Source of the DNA: a virus
DNA length: 29,868 nucleotides
IMG/VR virus record: IMGVR_UViG_3300022905_000047
Span: 1-29,868 of that record
Reading direction: 5' to 3' (one strand)
A program made the position numbers and the translations under genes. This document shows positions 8,901 through 16,500 of this stretch, in pieces. Position 1 is the stretch's first letter. Each line of letters starts with the position of its first letter. The notes under the pieces are model-generated. The model worked only from the letters and a program-made list of their open reading frames with translations. It was not told the origin of the DNA and did not search any database.

Positions 8901-10971
8901 TAGAAGTCTTGTATCTGATGATGTACTTCAGGTTGAAGTCTTACCTTGGATGAGATCTAAGAAAGTCCAATTTAAGACTATTGGATTAAGACCTAATACC
9001 AAATATTTCCCGTACTTTAATAATGTTGATGTTACCAATTGGTGTAGAGAGGAAACTACATTTGAACGTTTTAGTTCTACCGATACCGATTATGGTAACA
9101 AGTACTCTAAGAGCACTGCACACCCAGATGGTAGCACGACTTTAATTTCAAGTGCAACAGGTGAATTGATTGGTTCATTCTTTATTCCTTCAACTTCAAG
9201 CATTAGATTTAGAACAGGTCAGGGTGAATTTAAAATGCTTGATGTTTCTGGTAATAATGATGCTGGTGCTGTAACTTCAACTAGAGCATTATACACATCA
9301 ACAGGCACACTTGAGACAAGACAAAAGACATATAAGTCAACAAGACGAATCACCGGAATGTGGTCACCACCACCATCTGATAACGGTATGTGGTGTGATC
9401 CTTTGGCTCAAACTTTTATGGTTGATAGAGTAGAATATCCAAATGGTATGTTCTTGACTCAAGCAAGTGTTTATTTTTCTTCCAAGGATTCAGTCATTCC
9501 TGTGATATGTGAAATTGTTTCCGTTGATAATGGTTATCCATCACAAGAAATTATCCCTGGTGGCACTGCTTCTTTATTGCCTGCCAATATTAATATCCCA
9601 GCTAATACAAATAATATTGCATCAGTAAGGGCTGCGCCAAGTGTATTCACATTTGATGAGCCTGTTTTCTTATCACCCGGTAGAGAATATGCAATTGTAT
9701 TGAAAGCAGAAAGCACTGCCTATAATGTTTATGTTGCTAAGACATACGATTTTATATTAGGCACAACATCTGCTCGTGTAACAAGACAACCAACATTGGG
9801 CTCACTGTTTCAATCACAAAATGCTTCTACTTGGACTGCTGACCAAACACGTGACTTGATGTTTAAATTGCATAAAGCAACATTTGCATCAACAGCAACA
9901 GCATTGCTTGAGAATGGCCCACCACCAGAAGAATTGTTAAGTTATAATCCCATTCGCACCAATACTGGCGACTCTGATGTACATATTTACTTAGAAGGCC
10001 ACGGCTTTATCTACGGTGATATTGTAACTGTGTCTGATTTTGCCGAAGATAGTATTGGCGGTATTACTGCTGGTAGCATTAATGGTAATAGAGTTATTAC
10101 TGGTGTTGATTGGACCGGATTTACAATCGGTGCTGATTCACAAGCAGATACTACATTACGGGGTGGTGGCGATGGTATTATTGTTACCCAACAAGCACAT
10201 TTTGATGAATATATCCCAGTGATTGAAACTCTTTTGCCTGAAGCAACCAATGTTTCGGCTAGTGCTAAATTCACTTCAGGTGGTTCGTATGCCGGTTCTA
10301 AAAATAGAACTACAGGCACCAATACTAGAGCTAAGGCTTCCATATATTCACCAATCTCAGTTAATAGTGTTAATTATGCAACAGAACCTAAAGTTATTCT
10401 AACAAGAGCAAGTGAAACAAAATACTTATCTTCTGCTAAATCAGCAACAATCAAGCTTGATTTGGTGACGAATGATATTAATGTATCACCAGTTATTGAC
10501 TTGCAAAGAACATCACTTATTTTAACAGAGAATGTGATTGATAAACAAGATGCTGTATTAACATCAGGTTATAATGTGCCATTGGTATTTGTTGCAGAGA
10601 CTGACCCTACGGAAGGAACTACTGCTGCTAAACATATTACCAAACAAGTCACCTTGCAAGAACCGGGTGTTGGCCTTAAGATTCTATTGTCTGCAAATAG
10701 ACCAACCGAAGCAGACTTTGAAGTTTACTACAAAACAGGCACAGGTGATGATGTTTTGGATGACAAGACTTGGATTTTGGTTGGTAAGGAAGCAGAACTT
10801 CCTGCCGATAATGATAGAACAACTTATAGAGAATATGAATACTTGGCTGGTGGCATTGGTGGTACATTACCTCCATTCACAACATATCAAGTTAAGATTG
10901 TAATGACTTCTACTAATAGTTCTAGAGTTCCAAAGATTAAGGACTTAAGAATTATTGCTCTGGCAACATAA
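5962..10971 (+). CDS. Large virion protein, DUF4815 type
   Basis: This 1,669-residue protein is the second longest in the window. The N-terminus (FANVYKDDYRDSDNYYRVLF, then LQARELTQLQTIIQSEI and FNEGAVVSPGGVTV, residues 10-75) is the hallmark of the DUF4815 family of virion proteins in marine T4-like phages. Residues about 485-575 form a Gly/Thr/Ser-rich beta segment that looks like an inserted immunoglobulin or fibronectin-like domain. The C-terminal third holds a conserved block from about 1146 (DPLAQTFMVD, IPVICEIVSVDNGYP, EPVFLSPGREYAIVL, then LGSLFQSQNASTWTADQTRD). It is expected at the outer baseplate, next to gp8- and gp10-like parts. The stop overlaps the next ATG as TAATG. Confidence 0.78.
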   Translation: MATTFTSNTFANVYKDDYRDSDNYYRVLFNSGKTLQARELTQLQTIIQSEIGRFARNIFNEGAVVSPGGVTVNNRYEYLRLDTSINQLPAVDLVGEQFVTSDTNITVEVLEVVAADALTGDPATLYIKYIDTADATASDTTIRIPNGTDISNGTYTLTLEASGATGTGTIAAVASGEYFTKDHFVFAEKQTHFISKYTSTPTVDLGFLVTEDIVTATDNSALYDNQGAVPNTAAPGADRYRIKLTLTTRDEVDSADNFLFIARVVNGVVSSEANGTTEYNKINELLAQRTRDESGDYIVNPITARFEDLNDSNLTLNVSGGVAYVEGYRLESPITTLTVPKAYTYTSVVGENVVAQYGNYVNQDSDGGCRGLPGINNFEQLNLRTGKGYGGSTIGTARVRAVERNQSKIRHYLFDIQMNSGQSFASVKSIGLTTSSYFDVEQTDGIVLLQETANNSLLFPLPNTRPTSNGVTVNSLIVQRRYAFTSSGSGTYTLSAGSFGGSSLTFTDTGDWIITTLDGNISATTASFALAGSPTGTTVNITGLANSTAYELIAMVDVSTPTVRAKSVVTKTLTKAWPTAADSDGNGLRWLTLNRTDVIDILNVKVNDANGRDLTENFILDNGQRDNLYALGRLVERTGLTVPTGDVYVQYRHFQHDPGHFFNVNSYASINYNQIPKYRKNNGEVISLTDVLDFRPAQDSSGSYIEDQDYISLLPQNTNNIDVDVDYYLPRRDTLVIKRIENDIKTNRAEIKYIQGVPDFQPAYPQIPSSSMALYNFELNPYTVTDSDLTSTFVDHKRYTMQDIGRLEKRVSNLEKYTTLSLLENSTAIQLVLDSAGNPRTKSGFLADNFRDTSFAEPGNRNRSSIDPVDNTLNTPFIAKNIRLVYDSDNGSNTVQRTGDLITLPYTNNTLVNQNLATETMNVNPFAVITQTGHTILSPASDEWIETRYVTEVIKDGGTISNVRGSAMSGWTFVGTDVTTRSLVSDDVLQVEVLPWMRSKKVQFKTIGLRPNTKYFPYFNNVDVTNWCREETTFERFSSTDTDYGNKYSKSTAHPDGSTTLISSATGELIGSFFIPSTSSIRFRTGQGEFKMLDVSGNNDAGAVTSTRALYTSTGTLETRQKTYKSTRRITGMWSPPPSDNGMWCDPLAQTFMVDRVEYPNGMFLTQASVYFSSKDSVIPVICEIVSVDNGYPSQEIIPGGTASLLPANINIPANTNNIASVRAAPSVFTFDEPVFLSPGREYAIVLKAESTAYNVYVAKTYDFILGTTSARVTRQPTLGSLFQSQNASTWTADQTRDLMFKLHKATFASTATALLENGPPPEELLSYNPIRTNTGDSDVHIYLEGHGFIYGDIVTVSDFAEDSIGGITAGSINGNRVITGVDWTGFTIGADSQADTTLRGGGDGIIVTQQAHFDEYIPVIETLLPEATNVSASAKFTSGGSYAGSKNRTTGTNTRAKASIYSPISVNSVNYATEPKVILTRASETKYLSSAKSATIKLDLVTNDINVSPVIDLQRTSLILTENVIDKQDAVLTSGYNVPLVFVAETDPTEGTTAAKHITKQVTLQEPGVGLKILLSANRPTEADFEVYYKTGTGDDVLDDKTWILVGKEAELPADNDRTTYREYEYLAGGIGGTLPPFTTYQVKIVMTSTNSSRVPKIKDLRIIALAT

Positions 10972-11195
10972 TGAGTAAATTAATTAAAGTCGATGGGTTT
11001 CCGGGTCTCGTAAGGGATCCGGTATCCGGTGCTATTTTGAATATAAATAAAAATCAAATAGATAGTGCAAGGAAAGCTAAGGCAGTCGTAAGAAAAAATC
11101 AATCCAAGATTGAACAATTGGAAAATGATATCTCGGATATTAAAAATATTCTATTGAAAATGCTAGAGGAAAAAAATGGCAGTAACAGTAATTAA
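10971..11195 (+). CDS. Small coiled-coil protein
   Basis: A 74-residue protein. Residues 1-30 form a short folded head (VDGFPGLVRDPVSGAILN); residues 31-68 are highly charged with heptad-like spacing (SKIEQLENDISDIKNILLKM) and should make a coiled coil. Small proteins with this head and coil occur beside the DUF4815 gene in marine T4-like phages, where they are annotated as hypothetical or virion proteins. It overlaps both neighbours: TAATG at its start, and a 20-base overlap with the next gene, whose ribosome site lies inside this coding sequence. A linker or adaptor role is inferred only from the coil. Confidence 0.7.
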   Translation: MSKLIKVDGFPGLVRDPVSGAILNINKNQIDSARKAKAVVRKNQSKIEQLENDISDIKNILLKMLEEKNGSNSN

Positions 11196-11661
11196 TTTAT
11201 CGGATCCAGTATCATCACTGGTTACAAAAACGAATACTATCTCCAATGATCTTGGTGATGTAGCTCAATTAGCAACTGGGGACAGTAACGTTGTTGATGC
11301 TATTAATACCATAAAACAATTGGTGGCACCATTTGACGATTCTGCTGAAATCCTTGCCATTGCTCGTAATGGATTATCAATTAATAATGATTCAGCATCA
11401 GGCTTATCACTAAGTTATAACACCAGTACTGGTATTATTAAATTAATTGGTGCTGTTAAAGAATCTTTTGCTAGTGATAGCGCTAATGGCATTGGATTTA
11501 ATTTTGGTGAAGGTAAGTTTGGTATTATCTCATCAGGTGTTACCGCAAATAAAATAGCGGCAGGTTCTATCACTAGTGCTAAATTTAATAGCGCAACATC
11601 TCTTATTATCTATGATGATGCTGGTTCAGTTGTAAAAACAATCTACAGTCCTGGAAGTTAA
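11176..11661 (+). CDS. Fibre or virion-surface protein
   Basis: A 161-residue protein with a strong AGAGGA ribosome site just before the ATG. Its N-terminus (NTISNDLGDVAQLATGDSNV, then VDAINTI) is a module seen at the head of short fibre-like proteins in marine phages. The rest is beta-rich with Gly/Ser/Thr repeats, ending in AGSITSAKF and a short tip, a layout typical of trimeric fibres. It belongs to the run of small virion genes after the DUF4815 gene. No catalytic motif is visible. Confidence 0.65.
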   Translation: MAVTVINLSDPVSSLVTKTNTISNDLGDVAQLATGDSNVVDAINTIKQLVAPFDDSAEILAIARNGLSINNDSASGLSLSYNTSTGIIKLIGAVKESFASDSANGIGFNFGEGKFGIISSGVTANKIAAGSITSAKFNSATSLIIYDDAGSVVKTIYSPGS

Positions 11662-11664
11662 ATT

Positions 11665-12633
11665 ATGGCAGTGAGACAACCACTATATTGGGATGCCGGA
11701 AGTGGTTCCATTAAAACAATGACTACTGGTCAAGTTAATAATATCATTAGCCAAGCCATTTATCAATACTCATTAAACCCATCAGTAACGTTAAGTGTAG
11801 TTTCTTCAGGCGGCAATCTTGGTACTATTTCTGATACCCGTAAAAAAGCTGGTGAATATTTAACTCGAGCAGGTGATGGTACTAGTGGTGATGATGGTGC
11901 TGCTGAATATCCACCAGAATCCCTTACACAAGAACCACAAACAGTAACAGTCAATTATGCTAAAATAAGCCAAACAGTTGCATCAGTATCAGCGCCGACA
12001 TCCGGTGCTGAAGGATCATATCCTGGTTATTATTATAATGGTGGCATTAGGCCAATGTCAAATACTGATGTGTATGATACATTTATTGAACCAGCAATAA
12101 ATAGTTTAACATTGGGTAGTCTAACTTCTAGTGGCCAAGGTGGTACATATCGTATTCATACATCATCTGGTGGTTTAGGTGGTCACACACTCGTAAGCGC
12201 AACTGCAGTATTTACAGATACACGTGCAGATACCTCATTATATACTGCTGCTGCAATACCTGAAGCTTTAGACCAACCAATAACAATTACTAATTTTTAT
12301 TTGTATCGCATCGATGGTACTGCAAGTAGTTATATTCAACCATTGAGAGTAACGGCTTCAAATAGCAATTTGCAAGTGTTTAGTACTTCACTGTTTAATA
12401 CATTATTGCAAAATCATGTAAGATATGCAGCGGCCGCAGCAAGTGGATTAAATATTAGATATAGTTATAGTACTGGCAATAATAGAGGTTCTGGTATGAC
12501 TAATACTATATTAAACGGTAGTGGTAATTATCAAACAAGATTTGTAAATTCTAATGATTATCGTGCTCAAGAATTCCCTAACGGTACTGCAGTGACTGCA
12601 AATACATATTATTTGAAAATTAATAAATCATAA
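11665..12633 (+). CDS. Virion structural protein
   Basis: A 322-residue protein starting three bases after the previous stop. The N-terminal block (RQPLYWDAGSGSIKTMTTGQ, IYQYSLNPSVTLSVV, GTISDTRKKAG) is a recognisable opening of a virion protein common in T4-like cyanophages and pelagiphages. The GSYPGYYYNGGIRPMSNTDV segment near residue 120 looks like a second, weaker copy of that opening (YW-x-GSG-I--M), suggesting an internal duplication. The rest is beta-rich. It is probably a baseplate or tail-surface component, inferred from context and from where relatives are found. Confidence 0.68.
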   Translation: MAVRQPLYWDAGSGSIKTMTTGQVNNIISQAIYQYSLNPSVTLSVVSSGGNLGTISDTRKKAGEYLTRAGDGTSGDDGAAEYPPESLTQEPQTVTVNYAKISQTVASVSAPTSGAEGSYPGYYYNGGIRPMSNTDVYDTFIEPAINSLTLGSLTSSGQGGTYRIHTSSGGLGGHTLVSATAVFTDTRADTSLYTAAAIPEALDQPITITNFYLYRIDGTASSYIQPLRVTASNSNLQVFSTSLFNTLLQNHVRYAAAAASGLNIRYSYSTGNNRGSGMTNTILNGSGNYQTRFVNSNDYRAQEFPNGTAVTANTYYLKINKS

Positions 12634-12645
12634 GGCAACATAAAA

Positions 12646-13218
12646 ATGCAAGGCTATAATTTACTCACAGCTCATTTTTCTAACAACGAACGCACCACGG
12701 TTGAAGTCTATTGGTGTAATGATGAAGGCGAAGATATTCAAGTTGAATATATTGAGGCCAATAAAAAAGATGCTGCTTGGCAAGATTTAATTACTCATAT
12801 TAGTATTGATCAATTACATGAAAATACATATAAGCACATCCGTGAACAGAATGATATATTTGAAAAGCAAGTTATTGACATTGCTAAAAAACGTGGACTG
12901 GTTCATGATATCAATACTGATAGGGGTGCTGCATTAAAACTTACTGCTGAAACCTTATTCAGAGAACTTAATGAAGAAGAACTTAAAGAATATTTGTTTG
13001 TCTATAAGCTTAATTTGTTTGAGAATGAAGTAATTAAGAATAGTAAAGATAGAACAGGTAAAGCGGCAATTCGTAAAGCAACTACTATTGTGGAAGCCAC
13101 CATGGCAGCGTGTACGTTATATCAAAAAGAATTAAGTAAGAAAATATCCACCCCAATAGAATCAGTCAATGAAACACCACCAGAATCAATTAATGAAATA
13201 GTTACGCCACCAACCTGA
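12646..13218 (+). CDS. Uncharacterised late protein, helical
   Basis: A 190-residue, mostly helical and charged protein that I do not recognise. It opens with a small beta part (NLLTAHFSNNERTTVEVYW), then long helices (about residues 35-165), and ends in a low-complexity Pro/Glu/Thr tail in which a PIESVNE/PPESINE unit is repeated twice. An AAGG ribosome site precedes the ATG. It is the last + strand gene of the block; its 3' end overlaps the convergent - strand gene by 33 bases, and its transcript should end at the terminator about 85 bases further on. Virion part or tail-assembly helper are both possible. Confidence 0.6.
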   Translation: MQGYNLLTAHFSNNERTTVEVYWCNDEGEDIQVEYIEANKKDAAWQDLITHISIDQLHENTYKHIREQNDIFEKQVIDIAKKRGLVHDINTDRGAALKLTAETLFRELNEEELKEYLFVYKLNLFENEVIKNSKDRTGKAAIRKATTIVEATMAACTLYQKELSKKISTPIESVNETPPESINEIVTPPT

Positions 13219-13746
13219 TTGTGTCATATATTCATAACGTTGATTGAATAGGTAAACATTAAAATCTTTTGTTTCTTCAGTCACAGTTTGAAATGAACAG
13301 AACCCCTTTACGAAAGTATTGGGGTTTTTTATTTCGTACAAATATTGATCCATTCCTTTGCTATACTTAAACATATAGTACTCTGGGTCAGAAGCAAATT
13401 CATCATATACATCTGACCTATCACCCGACCAAGATAAGATTGATGAATTTAATGGTGTGTGCCAGGCATCTCTCCACCATGCGCTACACACTGTCAACTC
13501 GTCTCTTAAAAATTGATTACAATCGCCTTTGATTAAAACGTCAAGATCAAAGTAAATATTAATACCATCGCGGTATCGGTCAAACATTTGTAATTTGTTA
13601 AATACCTGCAATTCGTATTCATTATCACGAATGACTTCAAATGAATCATACTCCAAACTAGAGTATGTGTCAATCATATGCTTTAGATTATTTTCATACC
13701 ACTGAGAGTATTTGTCTCCAGTGCGAACACATATTACTCGTATCAT
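13186..13746 (-). CDS. Glycosyltransferase-like protein, short GT-A type
   Basis: A 186-residue protein. It opens with a beta strand (IRVICVRTGDKYSQWYENN) and has NIYFDLDVLIKG at residues 63-74, a DxD-type metal and nucleotide-sugar site (D67-L-D69). NSSILSW near 100 and KGMDQYLYEI near 130-139 match the acceptor-side and DQ positions of a GT-A family common in marine phages and bacteria. It is shorter than most relatives. Its ATG overlaps the stop of the radical SAM gene (ATGA), so the two are coupled. A + strand terminator is embedded antisense in codons about 139-149 (KNPNTFVKGFC). Donor and acceptor sugars are not deducible. Confidence 0.68.
   Translation of the reverse strand: MIRVICVRTGDKYSQWYENNLKHMIDTYSSLEYDSFEVIRDNEYELQVFNKLQMFDRYRDGINIYFDLDVLIKGDCNQFLRDELTVCSAWWRDAWHTPLNSSILSWSGDRSDVYDEFASDPEYYMFKYSKGMDQYLYEIKNPNTFVKGFCSFQTVTEETKDFNVYLFNQRYEYMTQSGWWRNYFIN
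13301..13330 (+). terminator. Rho-independent terminator for the + strand late block
   Basis: AACCCC (13301-13306) pairs with GGGGTT (13321-13326). Inside, TAC pairs with GTA around a GAAA tetraloop, with a two-base T/T internal mismatch on each side. A run of six T follows (13325-13330). On the other strand no T-run follows, so the signal works in one direction. It lies about 85 bases after the stop of the 12646 gene, within the coding sequence of the opposite-strand gene. Confidence 0.82.
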
Positions 13747-14798
13747 ATTGGTGTGATTGGAATATATTCTCTAAAATAATCGGGCATTTTAATTCTACTG
13801 GAACAATGATTGACACATTGTTTTATGGGTGTTTCAGATTCCCAACTATCAGCCAACTTAGTTTTAAACCATTCATGATTGATTATATTACTTAATGAAT
13901 TATTAAATATATTTAAGTTTTTATTATCCTTAGTGTATTCTTTAAGTAATGGTGTGTTCATAAACCAGGGTGATTTTCTATCATAGGCATTACCAAAGTA
14001 GCAACAGGAGTGTACTTGTCCGTCAAATGAAATGTTTATCTTATTTTGTTTTTGCCAAGAACAATTAATAGTATTACTAAATTTTTCTATTTGTTCCTGA
14101 TAGTTTTTATTGGTAATTGGATCATCTGCTTTTTCCAATATTTGTTTATTACCATCAGCATCAATAAACTCAAATGTTTTTATATCTGTAGGTGAATCAA
14201 ACCTATCACTATAAACCCAGGTATGTAGAATTGCACCATATTCTTTTACTAGATTAGCAATATCATTCAAGTACGGTTGATTGTGTTTAAACACAATTGT
14301 CTGGACATGAGCCTTGGATTTTGTTTCAGAGTATGCTTTCATATTATTTAAAACTTTTTGCAAGTCAGTACCTTGTCTATATTTTGAATGCATCTCTTGT
14401 GTAGTACCATCAACATCAAAATTGATTATTAAATCATATCTACCGGCTTTTGATAACAAACCAAATTCCCACCACCAAGTTTCATCTCTAATAGATCCAT
14501 TAGTATCAATGGCAACTCTACACAATGGATTGTGTTCAAAGATATATTCAACCATATTATATGTGTGATTGCTCATCATTGCATCACCCCAAGTTGGACA
14601 AAATGAAATACTTGTAATTAATTTTAAATCAACTGGACTAAAAGCACGCTTGAAATCATCAAACGTCCATTGAGTTAATGGTAACCAATCTACTTTATCA
14701 AGACCCTCCGGATTAGTTCTGTGACACATAGGGCATTTAGCATTACAGTACGTTGTAGTATCTAATTGTATTTGTATGCCATGTTTATTCCAGCTCAT
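13743..14798 (-). CDS. Radical SAM enzyme with twitch/SPASM-like C-terminus
   Basis: A 351-residue protein. C18-x3-C22-x2-C25 in YCNAKCPMC is the canonical radical SAM cluster motif. GDAMM (71-75) stands at the GGE-like SAM-binding position, and INFDVDGTTQEMHSKYRQG (125-143) matches the beta-strand/DG motif of SPASM-type enzymes. The C-terminus has C246-x13-G-x4-C265, with C266, then C328-x3-C332, fitting an auxiliary Fe-S cluster of the twitch type (a short SPASM). Relatives modify peptides, proteins or sugars by radical chemistry. There is no RiPP precursor next to it; the neighbours are glycosyltransferases. A GAG before the ATG is the only ribosome-site hint. Confidence 0.85.
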   Translation of the reverse strand: MSWNKHGIQIQLDTTTYCNAKCPMCHRTNPEGLDKVDWLPLTQWTFDDFKRAFSPVDLKLITSISFCPTWGDAMMSNHTYNMVEYIFEHNPLCRVAIDTNGSIRDETWWWEFGLLSKAGRYDLIINFDVDGTTQEMHSKYRQGTDLQKVLNNMKAYSETKSKAHVQTIVFKHNQPYLNDIANLVKEYGAILHTWVYSDRFDSPTDIKTFEFIDADGNKQILEKADDPITNKNYQEQIEKFSNTINCSWQKQNKINISFDGQVHSCCYFGNAYDRKSPWFMNTPLLKEYTKDNKNLNIFNNSLSNIINHEWFKTKLADSWESETPIKQCVNHCSSRIKMPDYFREYIPITPI

Positions 14799-14854
14799 AT
14801 AATTCTCATTTGTAATTTTTTTGTAAGGATTTAATGTTATAATACACTTTAGTG

Positions 14855-15628
14855 TTAATCAAATGATTTACCAAATTCTTTTCTTACGTGGTGTAAAAGA
14901 TAACCACCTGCAGAAATTTCTGGATTAAGATCATCCAATAAAAAATTCCAAGGCAATCCAATATTAGTAAATGGTATATTATATCTTTCTATGATATAGG
15001 TAAAATATACTTCATTATTACTTTTCCAATGCCGGTTTATCTCAACCGGATATAAATTATCTTCGATTGCCATTTGTAATGTTTTGGCTATCTCATCAAA
15101 TCTATTATTAAAATCTAATAGCTCAATTGATTTTTTATTGCCACCGACTACACCTGTATTAATTATTCCGTTCGAACCATTCAACCCATCTAATTCTAAC
15201 ATTGCATTTTTAGCACAAGTTTTACAATAGATATTCATTGAATCAAAATTATTATATGATAATGATTTAACTAATCTATCTCTATCGGGTGTCCTGTCTA
15301 TATTGTATGCACATATAGTATTTAAATCCCAGACATCAAAGAAATTTAAATTTGTATTTGGTACTACATCAAAATCAAGATAAAGAACCTCATCATAATC
15401 TTTACTTAACTCTTCAAGCAAAAATATTTTTTCAAATTGTATATCATCATATGCTGTTGTTCTTGTTTCAAATAACATATATGATGCGCCACAGTTAACA
15501 GCATAATCTCTTTGCGCTTTATGTAAATGTTGTTTATATTTCTTGAATTGACTAAGTTTAAAATCTGATGATGATTTATGACCTGGATCCAACTCATCAG
15601 TATAAATGCTATAGACTATTCTTTTCAT
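14855..15628 (-). CDS. Glycosyltransferase-like protein B (GT-A fold)
   Basis: A 257-residue paralog of the gene just upstream on the same strand. Both open MKRI(I/V)YS(L/I)Y, share E(I/V)LYLDFDVVP with a DxD-type site (D85-F-D87 here), then FF-(A/V)WDL, an NTG(I/V)(I/V)G loop (157-162) and a C-terminal H-V-(N/R)K-F box (246-252). These features are those of GT8-like GT-A glycosyltransferases, in which DxD binds the metal and sugar nucleotide and the late His helps phosphate binding. An extra C135-x2-C138 pair is present only in this copy. Its start overlaps the end of copy A by 20 bases. A 56-base gap without a gene separates it from the radical SAM gene. Confidence 0.72.
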   Translation of the reverse strand: MKRIVYSIYTDELDPGHKSSSDFKLSQFKKYKQHLHKAQRDYAVNCGASYMLFETRTTAYDDIQFEKIFLLEELSKDYDEVLYLDFDVVPNTNLNFFDVWDLNTICAYNIDRTPDRDRLVKSLSYNNFDSMNIYCKTCAKNAMLELDGLNGSNGIINTGVVGGNKKSIELLDFNNRFDEIAKTLQMAIEDNLYPVEINRHWKSNNEVYFTYIIERYNIPFTNIGLPWNFLLDDLNPEISAGGYLLHHVRKEFGKSFD

Positions 15629-16493
15629 ACCAAGATTTTACAAAATCAAATTTTTTATTAATTACATGACATAATGTAGTGCCGGGTTTTATATAATCCC
15701 ATCGGTCAAAGAAGTGATGCCATTTTTCATCTAGCCATTGAATTTTCACTTCATTCATATTTATTTTATAACTCCAAATGGTTTCATTATCGTAACCAAA
15801 CATCCGACGTATTTCCTCTGGCCACATATCATTTTCATTCTTTAATTCATTCATTAATTCTAATGTGTCATTAAAGTCATCCCAGTAAGCCAGTTTCATT
15901 AAATCATTTGATGATGCTCCAATAATACCAGTATTAAACACGTCATTGTCACCAGATAGGTTAGAATCCATTAGCATTGCTCGGCAGTTCCAATATTTTG
16001 CCGTTGGTGATCGAATAGATGACGGATGTTCTTTATTTGTTATTTCATGGAATTTATATAATACATGTGAATTGTTTTGCAGAATTGCAATACCATTATT
16101 TTGTAAATCCCATGCTTCAAAGAAGTTATCATTATTTAATGGTACTACATCAAAGTCTAAGTAAAGTATTTCATCGTATTCTTTAGCCAATTCATAAAGT
16201 AAATGAATTTTATAAAAGTTTACAATATTATAAGCAGTAATTTGTGGATAGGTTTCATTAAAGAATTTTTTATAATTCTGCCATTTCTCATCATTTTCAT
16301 ATAAACGATATTCGATGCCAATAGTATTTGCATATTCAATCTGTCGTTCTTTAAGCCACGGATAGTATTCCTGAAATAAGAGCTTAGTCTTTTCAGTTTT
16401 TGGCAGTTGATCTGGATCCCAAGTATAAGGTCTTTGGTAATCCAATTCAGCTTTATCAAGGTCAATGTATAAACTATAAATGATGCGTTTCAT
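15609..16493 (-). CDS. Glycosyltransferase-like protein A (GT-A fold)
   Basis: A 294-residue protein, first gene of the - strand unit. Key features: MKRIIYSLYIDLDKAEL at the start, DEILYLDFDVVPLN with DxD at D113-F-D115, FNTGIIG at 186-192 and a terminal HVINKKFDF at 276-284. Compared with copy B it has about 35 more residues, mainly before and just after the DxD. Relatives occur in marine phages and in bacterial surface-glycan loci. The nearest promoter-like box on the - strand is CATAAATA at 16551-16558, 57 bases before the ATG. No Shine-Dalgarno is visible, as for most genes of this island. Confidence 0.72.
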   Translation of the reverse strand: MKRIIYSLYIDLDKAELDYQRPYTWDPDQLPKTEKTKLLFQEYYPWLKERQIEYANTIGIEYRLYENDEKWQNYKKFFNETYPQITAYNIVNFYKIHLLYELAKEYDEILYLDFDVVPLNNDNFFEAWDLQNNGIAILQNNSHVLYKFHEITNKEHPSSIRSPTAKYWNCRAMLMDSNLSGDNDVFNTGIIGASSNDLMKLAYWDDFNDTLELMNELKNENDMWPEEIRRMFGYDNETIWSYKINMNEVKIQWLDEKWHHFFDRWDYIKPGTTLCHVINKKFDFVKSWYEKNSL

Positions 16494-16500
16494 AATAAAT

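Noticed and set aside
11042-11049. TATAAATA inside the 74-residue coiled-coil gene
   Set aside because: Perfect match, but within coding sequence (NINKN codons), 126 bases from the next start, and several such octamers are expected by chance.
14799-14854. Possible precursor peptide or promoter in the gap before the radical SAM gene
   Set aside because: No start codon with a useful frame and no late-promoter match; only a weak ACACT/AGTGT inverted repeat at its edge.
15634-15655. GATTTT/AAAATC inverted repeat followed by a T-run
   Set aside because: The stem is nearly all A/T with a tiny loop and lies in the coding end of glycosyltransferase A; too weak for a terminator.
16480-16500. Earlier in-frame ATGs for the methyltransferase
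   Set aside because: They fall inside the divergent glycosyltransferase start and add residues not typical of the family.
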